NCBI GenBank assembly: GCA_950097015.1
Contig: CATNEN010000009.1
Coordinates: 1,722,898 to 1,786,897 of the forward strand
Length of the DNA stretch: 64,000 nucleotides
Source of the DNA: Macrostomum hystrix
Taxonomy: Eukaryota; Platyhelminthes; Macrostomidae
Direction: 5' to 3'
In this document: positions 11,001-23,700 of the stretch, piece after piece
Layout: each line of letters starts with the position of its first letter
Position numbering within the stretch: the first letter of the stretch is position 1
Notes under the pieces: generated by a model
The model's database searches: none
What the model was told of the DNA's origin: nothing
What the model saw: only the letters and a program-made list of their open reading frames with translations
Made by a program: the position numbers and the translations under genes

Positions 11001-13226
11001 CTGATTCTCATACCTGATCCCCACCCCAACTGGCCTGATCCTCATTCCAGAGCCTTTCCGGATCGGAACACGCGCTGAAGCTGAAAAACCTTATAGATGA
11101 AAATGAACGCATAAAGGACTCAGTGAGACCGTTTAAATAGCTTGCTCACTTCTTATCAACAAAGATCATTCTGGTCCTGTTGAGCCTAAACTCTTCGTTA
11201 AAATCCCGAATTGCAGCTTCGCGGGTTCGATCAGCAACGAGCAGAGATGGCCAGTCTCAGACAGCGGCTGGCTGAGTTCGACTTCTTCAAGGCGCGAGTT
11301 CAGGTAAGCTGAGGAAGTTTCATCCAATCACAGTGTGTACAACAAAGCTTCATCCAATCACAGAGTGTACATCACAGCATCATCCAATCAGAGTGTGTAC
11401 ATTCGAGCTTCATCTATTCCCAGAGTTTTCACCGCATTTTCATCCGATCACATGGTGTACAGCAAAGCTTCATCCAATCACTGCACCACCAGGAGCTGCG
11501 CGATGAGAACGGCCAGCTTCTGGAGGAGCGCCAGCGGGCCGAAGAAAAGCTTTCGATATTGCGCGCCAACGCCGAGGCCGCTGCCGACCGCCTGGCCGAG
11601 TGCCAGCTGCGGTGCGAGGAGCTCGCCTGCCAGCGCGAATCGGCTACCGAGCAGGCCGCTGCCTCCGCCCGCCGGCTGGCCGCTGAAAACCGCCGCCTCC
11701 GCGAGGCGCTGGACGCCTTGGGCGGTGCTGACGCAGCTGCCGCAGCTGCCGCTGCTGCAGCCGCCTCCGCCTCAGCGTCTGCCGACTCTGACGCCGCTTC
11801 AGCACCGTCGCTGGCTGCGGAGTTGGCCGCGGCGGCGCGAATTCGCGACCTCGAGGCCGAGGTGGGCCGATTGCGCAGCGCTGCTTCAGCTGCGGCTCCA
11901 ACCGCAACGCCGGCTGCAGCAAAAGACGGCGATAGCGAGGCGCTGCTGGCTGCGGCCGAGCGGGCCCTCGAAAAAGCGGAGCGGCGCGCTGAGCGGCTCC
12001 TAGCCGAGCGGACGGTGGCCGAAGCCGCGGCTGCCGACAATGAGCGTCGGCTTCGGGCTGCTCAAGCCGAGCGTGCTCAGGCGGAGGCGGCTGCGGCTGC
12101 TCGAGTCGAGGCCATCCGTCGAACAGCAGACGAAGCCGAGCGTCGGGCCGCCGATGCGGAGCGGCGACTTCAGCGCCTGCTGGCCGAGCGGGCCGAGTCG
12201 GCGGCGGAGACGGAGACGGAGGTGGTGCTGCAGGCCAGTCAGGAGCTGGCTAAGCACCTGGCAAGGCTGGGCGGCAACAACCGGACTCTGCGACAGTCTT
12301 GCGACAAGCTCAAGGCGGAGCTCACCCGGCTGGCTGGAGTGGAGCTGGAGGTGAGCGGCTTTGAGCTCACTGAATAGCTGAGAATAGTTTTGTCTTCGAT
12401 TTCATAGACGATGACTCACAAAAGAGTGGACTATAAACCACAATAATAATAGTAACAATTGATACTATTAATAGTAACATCTGGCCCAATCGGGCCAGAT
12501 GTGCAGCCGACAGCACAGCCGTAGCTATTGAGCGGCGCAACTGTAGGCTGCGTACGGCTGTTCAGTCCATGGACTTGAGGGGAGTACGCCACACCCACCC
12601 TCAATTACCCCAGCTAATGCTGGTACCCATCTAACAGCTGGGTGAACTGAAGCAATGCAAAGTTAAGTGTCTTACTAAAATACACAAACTGTCGTAGTGA
12701 AGTCAGGAATCGAATGGATGTAGACTCACGATAGAGTGGATGAGGACTCACGATAGAGTGGATGAGGACTCACGATAGAGTGGATGAGGACTCACGATAG
12801 AGTGGATGAGGACTCACGATAGAGTGGATGAGGACTCACGATAGAGTGGATGAGGACTCACGATAGAGTGGATGAGGACTCAGGCTCAGGCCTATCAATA
12901 GTGAGGTTAGTCAAACTTTACTCCTTGCCTCCGCCCAGGTGCTGGAGCTGCGCTCCGCTAGGGACGCCGACAGCCGCCTGCTGCACCGCCTGGAGGCTGA
13001 GAATCGGCAGCTCAGGCGAACCCTGGACACTCAGAGCTGCCAATCGCCGCCGACCCCCATGAAGACCACCGCCGGTCCGAGGCATCGTGCAGCTGCGCCA
13101 GCGCCAGTTTCGAAGGCGGCAACCAATCCGTCTTCAATGACGTCAACTTCCGAAGGCGGCCCCGCAACGGTTGCTTCCATCGGCAAACGGGCTGGCGCGA
13201 CTCGACAGCCGACAAAGCAGAGTTGA
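8100..13226 (+). CDS. HOOK-domain coiled-coil protein (HOOK/CCDC88-like), 5' exon(s) not identified
   Basis: Eleven exons join in phase: about 8100-8185, 8268-8370, 9393-9465, 9544-9686, 9766-9852, 10243-~10280, ~10538-10811, 11051-11122, 11217-11303, 11493-12350 and 12939-13226 (stop). The spliced protein is about 700 aa, near the usual HOOK length. The N-terminal part resembles the HOOK domain: FEVLHQID is created across the first junction, and MRKILLLVLGLVIQSD aligns with the HOOK LQLILGCAV helix. Known HOOK and CCDC88 proteins link dynein or actin to cargo. The remainder is a long coiled coil; exon 10 is very Ala/Glu/Arg-rich with heptads and a poly-Ala tract. A Ser/Thr/Pro-rich tail follows. 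The initiator exon upstream of 8100 is missing from my model. Introns hold different minisatellites and one SINE. NuMA-like proteins are the main alternative. Confidence 0.62.
8401..9356 (+). repeat. 30-bp minisatellite filling a HOOK-like intron
   Basis: About 30 tandem copies are present. The main unit is 30 bp (GAGAGAATGGCGGACACATC + TGAGTGGTCT). Shorter, degenerate precursor units lie at the left end (8401-8640). Because 30 is a multiple of three and the unit has no stop, several frames on both strands stay open (for example repeated MADTSEWSER), but these are not genes. Units differ mainly at one C/T site, and the two variants occur in blocks. Two units lack a GA dinucleotide (near 8752 and 8933). 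The array lies between exon 2 (donor near 8371) and exon 3 (acceptor 9392). Confidence 0.95.
10823..11042 (+). repeat. About 16-bp intronic minisatellite
   Basis: Repeats of the type CCTGATCCCCACCTGG run from about 10 nt after the donor at 10812 to the acceptor at 11050. They fill almost the whole intron of the HOOK-like gene. Copies vary slightly (ACATGG, CCTTGCCTAA). Confidence 0.9.
11315..11487 (+). repeat. About 30-bp intronic minisatellite
   Basis: Six or so copies of a unit containing TTCATCCAATCACAG.GTGTAC span the entire intron between the donor at 11304 and the acceptor at 11492. The last copy runs into the acceptor (CATCCAATCACTGCACCACCAG, 11471-11492). Confidence 0.88.
12450..12715 (-). 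mobile_element. tRNA-derived SINE, family A (copy 1, reverse)
   Basis: The reverse complement aligns with copies at 48812-49120 and 58038-58325. Shared body segments include GCTTCAGTTCACCCAGCTG and ATGGGTACCAGCATTAGC. The copy is inserted in the intron before the last HOOK-like exon. The 3' end (left side here) carries AT-rich simple repeats and a perfect 10-bp stem with a 4-nt loop at 12478-12501 (CATCTGGCCC/GGGCCAGATG). The tRNA-like head at the right end is degraded. Confidence 0.85.
12727..12886 (+). repeat. 22-bp intronic minisatellite
   Basis: About seven near-identical units (ACTCACGATAGAGTGGATGAGG) abut the SINE and end about 50 nt before the acceptor of the last HOOK-like exon (12938). 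Confidence 0.92.
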
Positions 13227-16200
13227 TCGTGATTGATTGAGGTCTCAATTTGTATTTTCCGGAAACAGAAGTGAATCTTGGTCTCTTTTTTATAGCTCGG
13301 ATTATTGCTCGCATTTTAGCCCGATCTCCATTCGCCAAACAATGAATATGATTTTTGGCTGAAGCTATGAATCTGTCTCGTTCTCTGTGTCCCGTTTACA
13401 GCATTTGACAACTTGGTATTCGTTGAGTCTTTGTTCTGCATTCCATTCCCCGAAGCGCACAGAGAGGAAGTGCTTGCTGCAGCAAGCAATCGCTCATTAA
13501 CCTGGCTGCTCCTACCGACCGTAATTTTTACAATCTTGATTTATTTTTCAACGTAATCTTTGATTTATAACAAATGATTCGCCTTTCCTGGGCTGTACCT
13601 GTCAATCGTAGATCGAATCCCTTGCCCGGAAGCCAATTCTGCCAATTTTTTGTAACATGCCAGCTTTGCAGAATTTTCACCGTAACTTTTATCATGATCG
13701 TTTTTATTTTGCTTACCATAATTTTATGATATTCTAGGTATGTGGCCCTTCAGTGCTCAGCCGTAAGACTCAACCAAATTAGGTCTTATCGATATTTTCT
13801 TGCTTAAATGCGCACTGTCTTGTCTATCTGATCCTGCAATCAGGTCGCAAGATTCTCAGAATTACAATTCTGTGGCGCAATCCGGCGGTTCTACGATCGC
13901 TACCTGTTGGCAGCACAACAGTTGATTTTGCACATACTATTATAGGCGAAGAGCTTTACTAAATGCTCACTATAACTCCGTCTCAGCTTGGTTTATTCAT
14001 GCTGCTTATTTTGGTGCAGACAAATAGCACCAACATATCTGACCACGTTATAAAATTTAAAAATCTTCCAAAACCACAACGATGATAATAGATTTTCACA
14101 CTAGGAAACGACAGGCGAGTAGCCAGAATCATGAGAAATAGAATATTGAAACTTCATAACAGCAGCATGCTTATAGCAATGCTGTAACAGATAACAGATG
14201 CTTATAGCTATCTGGCGGAAACAATTAGAACTCGCATAAAACACTTATTTGCAGCAAAATACAGAAAGGCTGGCCAGAAATTTGTGGACATCGATATGCA
14301 GGGCCACCCGGTGGTAAAGGCTGACGCCGGGACTCAGGTTAATCCTGATTCATTCGGCCGCCACCGACACCAGCGACCTGTGGGAGCCATTACTTGGATG
14401 AAGGGCTCCCCGTGGTCACAAAAACTAAAAGCTGGCAATCCCAGGGGAACCACCTACCACCACAGCAGCCGCCGAGGACCTAGCCGACGAGGGAAGGGCT
14501 CCGAAACTATTATAGGAGAAAATAACCAGATCCCCCCAAAAAGACGAATTTTTATGAAGAACTATAAAATTAACATTGACCTCATGGTACAGGGAATTAC
14601 TTTAATGATGATTTAAAATGCCTAATGTGAATATTTAAAATATCCTAAAACGAAAAAAATGATTTGTTAATCGTTTGTAAGTCATATTGGGTTTTTAGAG
14701 AGTTTGTGCGAATTAATTTTGGGCCATTTTGTTAAGTCATAAGCAAGCAGTTATCGGCTGTAAACGCTTTTGTCCAATAGGTAACGTTTCGTAGAAATCG
14801 TTTAAAATAAGCTGAAGCCACGTGCTTGGGCGACCTGTCGCTGCGCCTGCTCGCGCATACTCAAGTATGCTTGTTTTAAACTGTACTGAAGTATAATCAT
14901 ATGAAATTTCAGAAACTGTTTTCGAATATGATGTTTTTCTTTTTCTAATAAGTAAGTTGTATACTTATGTATATTTTCTATCTGAACGTATTCGTTAGAT
15001 TGTCTAAATCATTTTTATTAACTATTTGTCTGTTATGACTAGACTAGGCCTATGCAGATACATTTCTACAACACTACATAGTCGCATCTCTCATTACCTT
15101 TGACAATTATTGGCTTCTTGATTGACTTTGACAAGGAGGCAATCAAATAATTCATAGGTTCTTTCTTCCATAACATAAGTTCTCTTTGAGGGCTAAGTTT
15201 AATTTTTCAATAATGTTAACTACTTAACTAAATTTGTCTTATTCTTGTTATTAGTATGGCCCTATTCACTTAAATAGTATTATAAAGTTATAACAGTTAG
15301 AATTAGGCCTAACTTCTATGGGGCCTACATATATTTTTATTGCTTTAATAAATAGGTCCAGGCCAGTAAAAAAATAGAAAGAAACAAATCAGATGTACTT
15401 TTGTAGAAAAAGCACAAAGTTATTCTTTTTTCTATCTATTCCCTGTATCATTAAAGCTTAGGTTTATACAGAGTAGCAAACTATTACACTTTTAAGGCTT
15501 TGTGAATTTAGAAACCATTTTGTTGACTTTTGCTTAGTTATGGATAAAGCTATGGGAAGTTACAGAAACAGCTTTTTAGACAAAAGTTTCAGGCAAGAAA
15601 TTTACTTTTGTTTGCAAAATTATTTCCCTCTTTTAAAATTGTGCCAATGATGTGGAATGACCAATGGGAGTTGTCTATGGCCCATAGTAGCCACGTAGAG
15701 TTGTTTGGGGCACAGAAATTTGGCTGAGTTTTATTGAGCCCTCACTAGGGCCTATAGTTTGGATTTTAGAGACTTTGAGACTTTTCTGATTTGCGAATGG
15801 CTGGGCAGCCCCCAAGACCATCATGGATTGTGCCACCGAATGAAGTTCTAACGGAACTAAATATGAATTCAAGGGATCTGATAGAATTGACGGTCCAAGT
15901 ACTGACGAGACTATGTGGCATGGCACTAGCGATCTACATCCAAGAGTAACTATGGCAACACCTTCACCCGGGGCCTACCAATGCTTTTGGCAGTATTCTG
16001 TACTGGATTTGTCATTATTACCCAGTTTAGGAATCTGAGACAGTCAGGACTGCATTGAACTGAACTGAGCAATGCTCAGTGCCATTTAAAAATGTTTCCC
16101 ACCAGTTGTTGCTAGTTGACATTATCCGCTTCATCGTTTAACATTTTAAAAGAAGAAAATAATTTCGCAAACAAAAGTAAACTTACACCAGTTTCAGATA

Positions 16201-17815
16201 TGTATGAGATATAAATATGGCTACAGGGACTTTTGTTTCCAATATCTAGTTTCCATATCTTCAGTTCTAAACTTCAGCACTAAAGTGAGTAAAACAAACA
16301 GTGCTAAGACAATCAAGACAAAAATGTAGGAAAAACTCTAGTCAAACAATTCTATGTAGCTTACATAAAAATTCTATACAAACTCAAGCCCTTAAAGACT
16401 TGAAGGCCAGATCCATGGGAATTTGTTGATGGCTATGACAAGACACATTTGGGAAAATACTTCGGATAGCCAACAATAGGAACTCTTTATTCTTTGGTGT
16501 AATTTCCTAGGTAAAGCTCTAATTCTCATTAACTGTTGTTGATTGAAAGACAAAAGAATAGATTTTTATTTCTTATTGCATTTGCAATGATGTCAAAGCT
16601 CATAAAGGTAACCTCACTCCTCACCTCACCTCCAAATTTCTGGGAAGATGTGGGAGTTTATAAGTACCTAAGTTATAGATAAGGATATGGATAGGCTCTG
16701 TAAAAATGTTATAAATACTGATATTAATTCAAATAGGGGAAAATTTAGGTTACAGTGGAACTCTACTATTGAGAATCAGGTTTCTAGATTGGTCAATTTC
16801 TGTTTACTAAAAAAATTATACCAGAGTACTTAACTTATGGACATTCCTAGGCATTCCTATAATGTTGGAACTGCTAAACTGCTAACACAGTGGTTGTAAA
16901 ATACTTGATCATGTGCATAGTATGCATCGTATGCTATAAAAGTTACAATATTTACATGTCTATTATTAGCTATGTACTTACATATATCAATAAATGAGAA
17001 ATGAAAATAATTTTCAAGAGATTAATGTACTTTTGAAATATGGGTGAAAAATTACAACTACAGGAGCTGTAAATTAGGACAAGCTGTTTTCTAAAGTACT
17101 GGCTTGTCATATTTGATTCATTAGAAATCAACAATTAAAATGTAAGCATGAAATTAATTCGATTAGTTACAATTTCCAATAGTCCAAACAATTATAAGAT
17201 TATAAGAGCAACAACTGCCACAACTCAATATTAATGACAAACTCTGTCTCCCTAATATGGATACTATAGAGACAAAGTGTGTCTATAATATCACAGCCTA
17301 TGGGTATGATAGCTGTAATCCTAGGTATGGGATGTGGCAAAGTATATTGGCCTAGATGTTAGAGTTCTGCTATAGCCAAGTTTTCCTGTCATACATGCGC
17401 AACCTCCCAAATCTTAGCCGGCCGTACGACTTAGTTTTTGCTCTATTTACAACTTAGTTTGCTCTCATTTGTGACTTAGTTCATTTCATTGATTAATTTA
17501 CAACTTAGTTTGCTCTTATTTGCTCTCTTTTTCTCTCTCCTTTTTCCTTTTCTTCACACCTTCCTTTTTTGTCCCTTGGTCCCACCTTTGATTTTTTTGC
17601 GCTTGGTCAATTGGTTTTTGCAACATTCCTTGCTTGGCCCTTGTTTCACCCGGCCGGTTTGGCCAGGTCGGCCAGGTGCTGCACATGTATGTTTCCTGTA
17701 GATATTCATATCACTATCTACAAAGTTTCCTAGACTGGCTATAGTCTGTCCATATCTATATCTGTATGATGTATCTATAACCATTAAACTTCCCATGTCC
17801 TCCCATATCTGCCCA
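13227..17815. other. Intergenic DNA, no gene recognised
   Basis: AT-rich sequence with no convincing coding exon. An open stretch at 14284-14616 (110 aa, basic, Gly/Pro/Arg-rich) has a more GC-rich composition than its surroundings. It could be an eroded retroelement fragment, but no motif supports that. Short repeats of ACTTAGTTTGCTC occur near 17420-17525. Confidence 0.5.
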
Positions 17816-17817
17816 AA

Positions 17818-18211
17818 AAGGGCGGATAGCTCAGTCAGTAAGGTGTCGGACTCTGGATCAGATGGTCCTGGGTTCGACTCCCGACCTAGTCTAGAACTAT
17901 TCGTGCAGCCTTTGGCAAGCTGCTTTGCGCTGATGTGCACACAGTCTACTCAGCTGCAAATGAGTACCCACATTTCTTTGGGTAATAATAATTCCGGCTG
18001 GCGTGGAATAAAGCAGTTCTGTGCGGAAATTCTGTGGGCTTTGGATGCTGCCGATATGTTTGGAAAAATAAATGCCATTGCTGACACGCGACTGTCAACC
18101 AGTGTCCGAGAGAGCCGGGGAGTACAATAGGTGTGCAGTCTCCACCTGCTAGTGTGCTTGACACAACACCTGCACTGGCCCTTGGGTCTAGTGTCAATTA
18201 TTATTATTATA
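17818..18211 (+). mobile_element. tRNA-derived SINE, family C
   Basis: The head resembles a tRNA, with box A TAGCTCAGTCAG at 17827-17838 and a perfect box B GGTTCGACTCC at 17871-17881. An unrelated body of about 300 bp follows, and the element ends in an ATT-repeat tail (about 18196-18211). A functional tRNA is unlikely because the acceptor stem does not close downstream of the T arm. The head is distinct from SINE families A and B in this window. Confidence 0.82.
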
Positions 18212-20724
18212 TCCTCCCACAGAACTGCAAAGAGTCATGTTATTTCTCATTTTAGTCTTGTAGCTGGGCTAGGGACTAGGCTGGGCTAGTGTCTTGACAA
18301 ATCAGTTTCAATCTTCTTTGCTAAAATATTAGCTGGGAGTCTGGTAGTCCACATTGTGCAAGTGGTATTAAGATCTCTGCACTTGAGCCCACAAAACTTA
18401 TGGAACTATGAATTTGAATTGTAGGCAATCTTTTTCCAAATATTGTGCAATCATTCATATCTTTATTCCTGCAATTGTATCATTGCCATAGCACCCTCAA
18501 GTGACATGGAATAGTAAGTTGGGACGGAAGTTTGTATGGAATTATTGTGTGAGATGTTTAGAATTTATTTAGGATATTTATTTAGGATATTTAGGATAAT
18601 CAACAGACTATTTTAGCTACAATATATGTCGTATTCTACTACTTAGTAGAATATTATGTAGTTCCGTTTTTTATTAAAAATGTTAAACAACAAGGTTATT
18701 GTTTTACTATTAGCTGTTTAGAAAATGTATACACTTGTAGCTATTTTTTGCTAATAATTCAGTCACTACTGTTAGTAGTATGTTTAGTTCTGAGCAAGTT
18801 TTTTCGTGTCTCTGACTCTACTTTTGAACATCTGTGATGCTTCTATTCGTGAATTTATTTTTGGACTTATTTTTAATTTAACTTTTCTATTATGATTACA
18901 GATTCCATAATGTGAACCTTTTTTAATGATTTGTATGCTAGATTTGGGTTAAACTATGGTTTATACTTCATGAACCAGTATTTTATTTGTCTTCAGTCTT
19001 AAATTAGTATAAACTATGAATATTTATTTTATGAGTAAGTTAGGAAGCCAATTTCCTAGCTCCATATGTAGAGTCTACTATGCAATTTCGTCTGCTGTAA
19101 CACCGAGCTTCGCCACACACTTCATGAGCCTTGGCCATGGGCTAGTTGTGCATATGTGTCGCGTCAATTGCTTGTCCTAATACTGGTTCTAAATTCATTA
19201 AGCGCCCAGCCCAACAGAGCCTGTAGGGCCAAGCTGGGGTGGGTGGCTGTCTGCTCGGCTTCTCGAGCTGCCAGACCCAGCGGGTATTGAGTTACACGCT
19301 CAGATTGGGTTCTGCTGTCTGCCACAGCTAGCCGGCCAAACACCTAATCCAGCAATCAGATGGGAACCGGCCTGCCTCATTTTTTAACTCTCCCATTTTG
19401 ATGATTTTCGACAGCATGGTCAGGGGCAGCCGTCATTTGCACCGCCTGAAAATCCGCGCCTAATTCGACCGCTGGTTGGCCTCTGAATCAGTTTTATTTC
19501 TCTGATGAGTTGGCTATAGGAATCATTCGGGCTCAGCTGTATTAAGGCCTAGAATTGCATTGGGGCTACCAACACCTCTCATGCGCTTCTGTTCATGCGA
19601 ACCTGAATGAGGATTAGGGGTTGGGGCTGATTTCTTGGCGCTACGGTTCGCCTCCCTTCCATCTGCTCGCTTAATTAGGCTGCCTTGCCTAGCGCGCAGC
19701 ATCCGCTTCCCTCCTGTCCCGCCCTGTCGGCTTTGTGATCTTCACTTTCATTTTAAGCGCTCGTTTTCTCTATTCAATGCCTGCCTGCTTGCCGTTGCCG
19801 CGCCAAGCTTTGGTTGCCATACGAGAGGACGGTGCTTGTAAAGTACAATTGGGAAGGATTTCAATAGAATTTTTTTGCCATGCGATTCGCAATTTGTTTC
19901 CAGTCCGTTCTCATTTAGAAAGGCCGACAAGAGAACAGAATGACCAAGCGGAGGTCGGAGGCTTGTGCCCGTTGAATAGACAAATGTGGGAAAATGCGGA
20001 CATTCATAACACAGCTTGCGCCCAAATGCCCGAACTGACCAATTTTCCTGCCTCCTGCCACTTCCACGGTCACAGCCGTCCCGTATCCGTCCCATAGTCG
20101 GTTTCCAACACCGCCCGTCTGCACGAATTCCTCGCCCAGCCCCCATTGGACCATTGAAAAAGCCGTAGCTGCTACGCCCTCACTGCGGCTGTTCTGTCGC
20201 CCTCAGCGCCGCACCCGCCCCAGCCGTTCGCGTTTCTCCTCCTTACCCTAGTTAATCCCTATAGGCCCATATTTTTTCTTCTTGTTCTATCGGCAAAGCA
20301 TAACGCGGCGCTTTTCTTAGCCTTTATCTCGCCAGCACTCGAGAGTACGACAGTGAATTCTTCACAATAACAAAGTCGCGAGCATCGAGATTGTTACTAG
20401 CTGCGATCTCTTCAAAGCGTTCCATCCAGTGACAAACAGCTGCAGTCGTTGCCGCAGAACAACAGGGCCCAGCTGATGCAAGCACTCTCAGAGGCGAAAC
20501 CTCTGACAGCAGCTGCCACATGAGCGCCGGCCCCGCCTTCCTTGGGCCTGCCCCGTGGCCTCTGCTGCATGTGATTCGACATTGCCGCCTGGCCAGTTAA
20601 GGGTCAGAGGTCCGGCTGCTTTGTGCACCGCTCAACCCCTGGCCTGGCCGATTCCTCACTTCTCCCCTTCCTAGTTGCAATCGACCGGGCTCTGGGCGCT
20701 GTTTGATTAAGTCGGGCACGCCGA
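18212..20724. other. Intergenic DNA upstream of the PLEKHH-like gene
   Basis: AT-rich to about 19050, then GC-richer toward the PLEKHH-like start. The last few hundred bases probably hold its promoter and 5' UTR, but no TATA box or clear element is visible. Small overlapping ORFs on both strands look like chance frames. Confidence 0.45.
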
Positions 20725-23700
20725 ATGTCTGAGCTGGGCAATCCCGAATTGTCGGTCGGATCTGACCCCCTCGGCCAATTAAATGCAGATGAGAGGCTGG
20801 TGGTTGCCGCGCTAACCCAGGAGCTGCATGAGTTGGAGGCCTCCTACTGCGATCTGTTGCACAATGCACCTGGCGCCTTTCTGATTCTCACCAGGCGTCT
20901 GCGACTGTTGCGCTCCACCATCGAGACTCGACTCGAGTTCATCCAGCTGAACCCCAACAACGTGCGCCTGCATCGACTCTCCCTGTACCGTTCTAGCCTT
21001 CTGCAGCTCGACTCCCAGGTTCTGAGTCTCTCTGAGGCAATTAACCGTGAACTGCAGGCCGTTAATTACCAGAAGGCTCACGAGACACTCCTACCCGGGA
21101 CCCATCCGCTTGGCAAGTCCCTGTCCCGCAACAGCTATAGCGAGACTGACCTGAACGACCCGAAGCGACTGCTATCGGTATCCGCGGGACCGAAGGAGGC
21201 ATCGAACAGTAGCGGCACCACCAATAGCGACTTCCGAAAGAGCTACAGCTCGCCTCGCTCCCTAGAGTGCTACTCAAGCTTGTCAGAAACCTATGAAAAT
21301 TTCATTCTGAACAATGCTAATTTGGACACAGTGAAAATCTCATGCGACTCGTCCAGCTCTAGTTCTAGTTCTCGGATTACCAGCACCGACGCCAGCGTCA
21401 GCGGTGTGACCCCGAGCTCCAATCTGGGCACATCATCACCTGCGTTGGCCTCTACATCGGAAGACTTAGAGAGAGGCGCAGTTGCTATGCAGGAGTTTTA
21501 TATTAGTCCGGGCACAACCTACTTTCAAATGGAGAGCCCTTCGGTTAGCATGACTGTCCCTTCTGCAGGTTTTGTTGAGTCAAACGCGGCAATGAATAAG
21601 CCGGCGCCGCCCAAAGTGCGCATTAACCGAAAGCAATTTCTGCAGACTTCAACAGACACGCAGCCATACATGGACAGCTCAGCTAGTAATGGCAGCTCCA
21701 GGAGCGTTGCCGCCCCTACTCTGCAGCCAGCAAGTACTCAAAGCGGCCAAACGTTATACAGTCTCCCCGCTGAGGTGGCTTGCTCCGGATCCGGGGTGAA
21801 AAGGGCTCAAGGAGAGAGTGCATCTGAAGCCCCTTATGAATGTATTGGCGGAACTGATGAATATGAGCCAAATCTGAGGCATCAAGTATTTGGAAGACCC
21901 AGAGTACACCCTCCTTATCTACTCAAGCATCAACTAAGTGAGGAATCGTGTGTTAGACCTGTCTTGGATCTGTCAGAGGGCAATTTGTCTTCTTCATTTG
22001 AGCGAACTCTGCTTCACACTGAGCCGGCCGTGAGGGAGCACAGAAAAGCCATGCTTAAACCCGGCCACTTACGAAAGGGCATGCAGGATCGACCCTTGCT
22101 GGGATCAGCGAGCAAGAGTTGCCGAGATAACCTGTCGGAGCCCAATACTCCCATGCAGGATAAAATCCCAGCTCAAGTTTCTGCTGCCGCCCCTTTAAAG
22201 CTGCGCAGCTCGGAGGAGCGCGTTTTACTTGGCGCTAGCAGCAACAGCGATACATCAGCGAAGCATGTACCCGATTCTCCCGATATTTTGGCCTCTTCTA
22301 AAACTAAGCAAATTGCTTCCCGGCAGGCAATGATCCCTGGATCGCTTAACTCGAGCATTCAAGTTTTGTCTTCGATAAAGGGATTGCTAAAAGCAGATTT
22401 AGCTAGGCGTGTACACGAGGCGATTGTTGGCGCATCCGAACGCAAACAGGAAATCAAAGCACTAGCGGCTGCTCTTCCCATCTACTCGTGTGTCAAGGGC
22501 TCTGCAAGGTTGGTTCAGCTGCACCCAATCGATCTTCAGTTTGACAACTCTGAGTGCGAGAGTTCTGAGTACGATAACGCTTTTCAAGTTGACCCAAACG
22601 GTCGGTCAGTGATGTCCGAAAGCGCAGTCAGTGCGTCCTCTGTTAGCATGGACTACTACCTGCCACCTGATGACTCCAGCGTCGCAGGTGATTCAGCTAA
22701 TGCTGCTGTTTTACTCACTGCTGGGCCCTCACAGAGTTGCCCTCTGCCTGACTCTAAAGTTATAAAAAATGGTTTCGTTAACAAATTAAGTGGCAAATTT
22801 AAAGTGTGGCGGCGTTTCTGGTGCATTTTAACAACCCACAGCCTACTGTTTTATCCAGCAAAGCCAGGAGCAAAACAGAAAGCTCAGCTGTGTGTTTCAC
22901 TTAAAGATATTGAGTCTGTAAGTCGTTCTTGTTTGCATGACTATGGTATTGATGTCAAGGTTCAAGGTTCAGAAAAGTCTTTGTACCTTAGCTGCGACTC
23001 GACCAGTGAGAGATCACTCTGGTATTACGCTATGGTCGGCTCAATCAAGCGCCATAACTCTGAGCTAATAGTGCAGAGAAATTCGGGACGGCTGCTTTAC
23101 AAAGGTTGGCTTAAGCGCGTTAAATGCGGAAACAGCAAGAAGCTTTACTGCAGATTATATGGACACTTTCTTGTATATTACAAGCGGCATACAGATTCCG
23201 TTCCAACCGGAAGCAAAGATTTATCTAATTGCATAATTTCTGAAGCATTTGGCGGCAGCTCATCTGAAAGTGACGGCGACTACAGTGAGGTGACCTCTCC
23301 CAACAGAACCATTGCTGTTCGAAGTAAGGGCAAGGAGCCCGTTTATTTTATTTGCACGGATGAGGCTGAGTTTGTCAGATGGCGCCATCTTTTGACTCAG
23401 CTTGCCTGCCGAATCGAACCTCAGAGTGTTGCGGAAATACTGCCAGTTCCAAAATCACCGACACCCAAGCTTAGTCGGAAAGTTATGCCCAGGCGTCAGT
23501 CTTGGCTCAACTCACCCTTTTCTACTCACCTCGCGCATTTGATGGGTGAGGATTTTCATGGAAATTTCTGGCACTCAGACCAGCCACTTGATGCTCCGCT
23601 TTCAAAGATCCCATCCGATTTGAACAACTCCGCACTGCTGCTTTTCCAGCTCATTTTGCTCTATATTTACCCGTCTGCAGATAGCAATCCGATAGAAAAG

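Noticed and set aside
11429-12040. A 203-codon Ala/Ser-rich minus-strand ORF.
   Set aside because: It is antisense to the Ala/Glu/Arg-rich HOOK-like coiled-coil exon and is explained by its codon bias.
14284-14616. A 110-aa ORF of different composition in AT-rich DNA.
   Set aside because: No domain, repeat partner or splice context supports it as a gene.
17818-17890. A functional tRNA gene.
   Set aside because: Boxes A and B are good, but the acceptor stem does not pair and a SINE body with an ATT tail follows.
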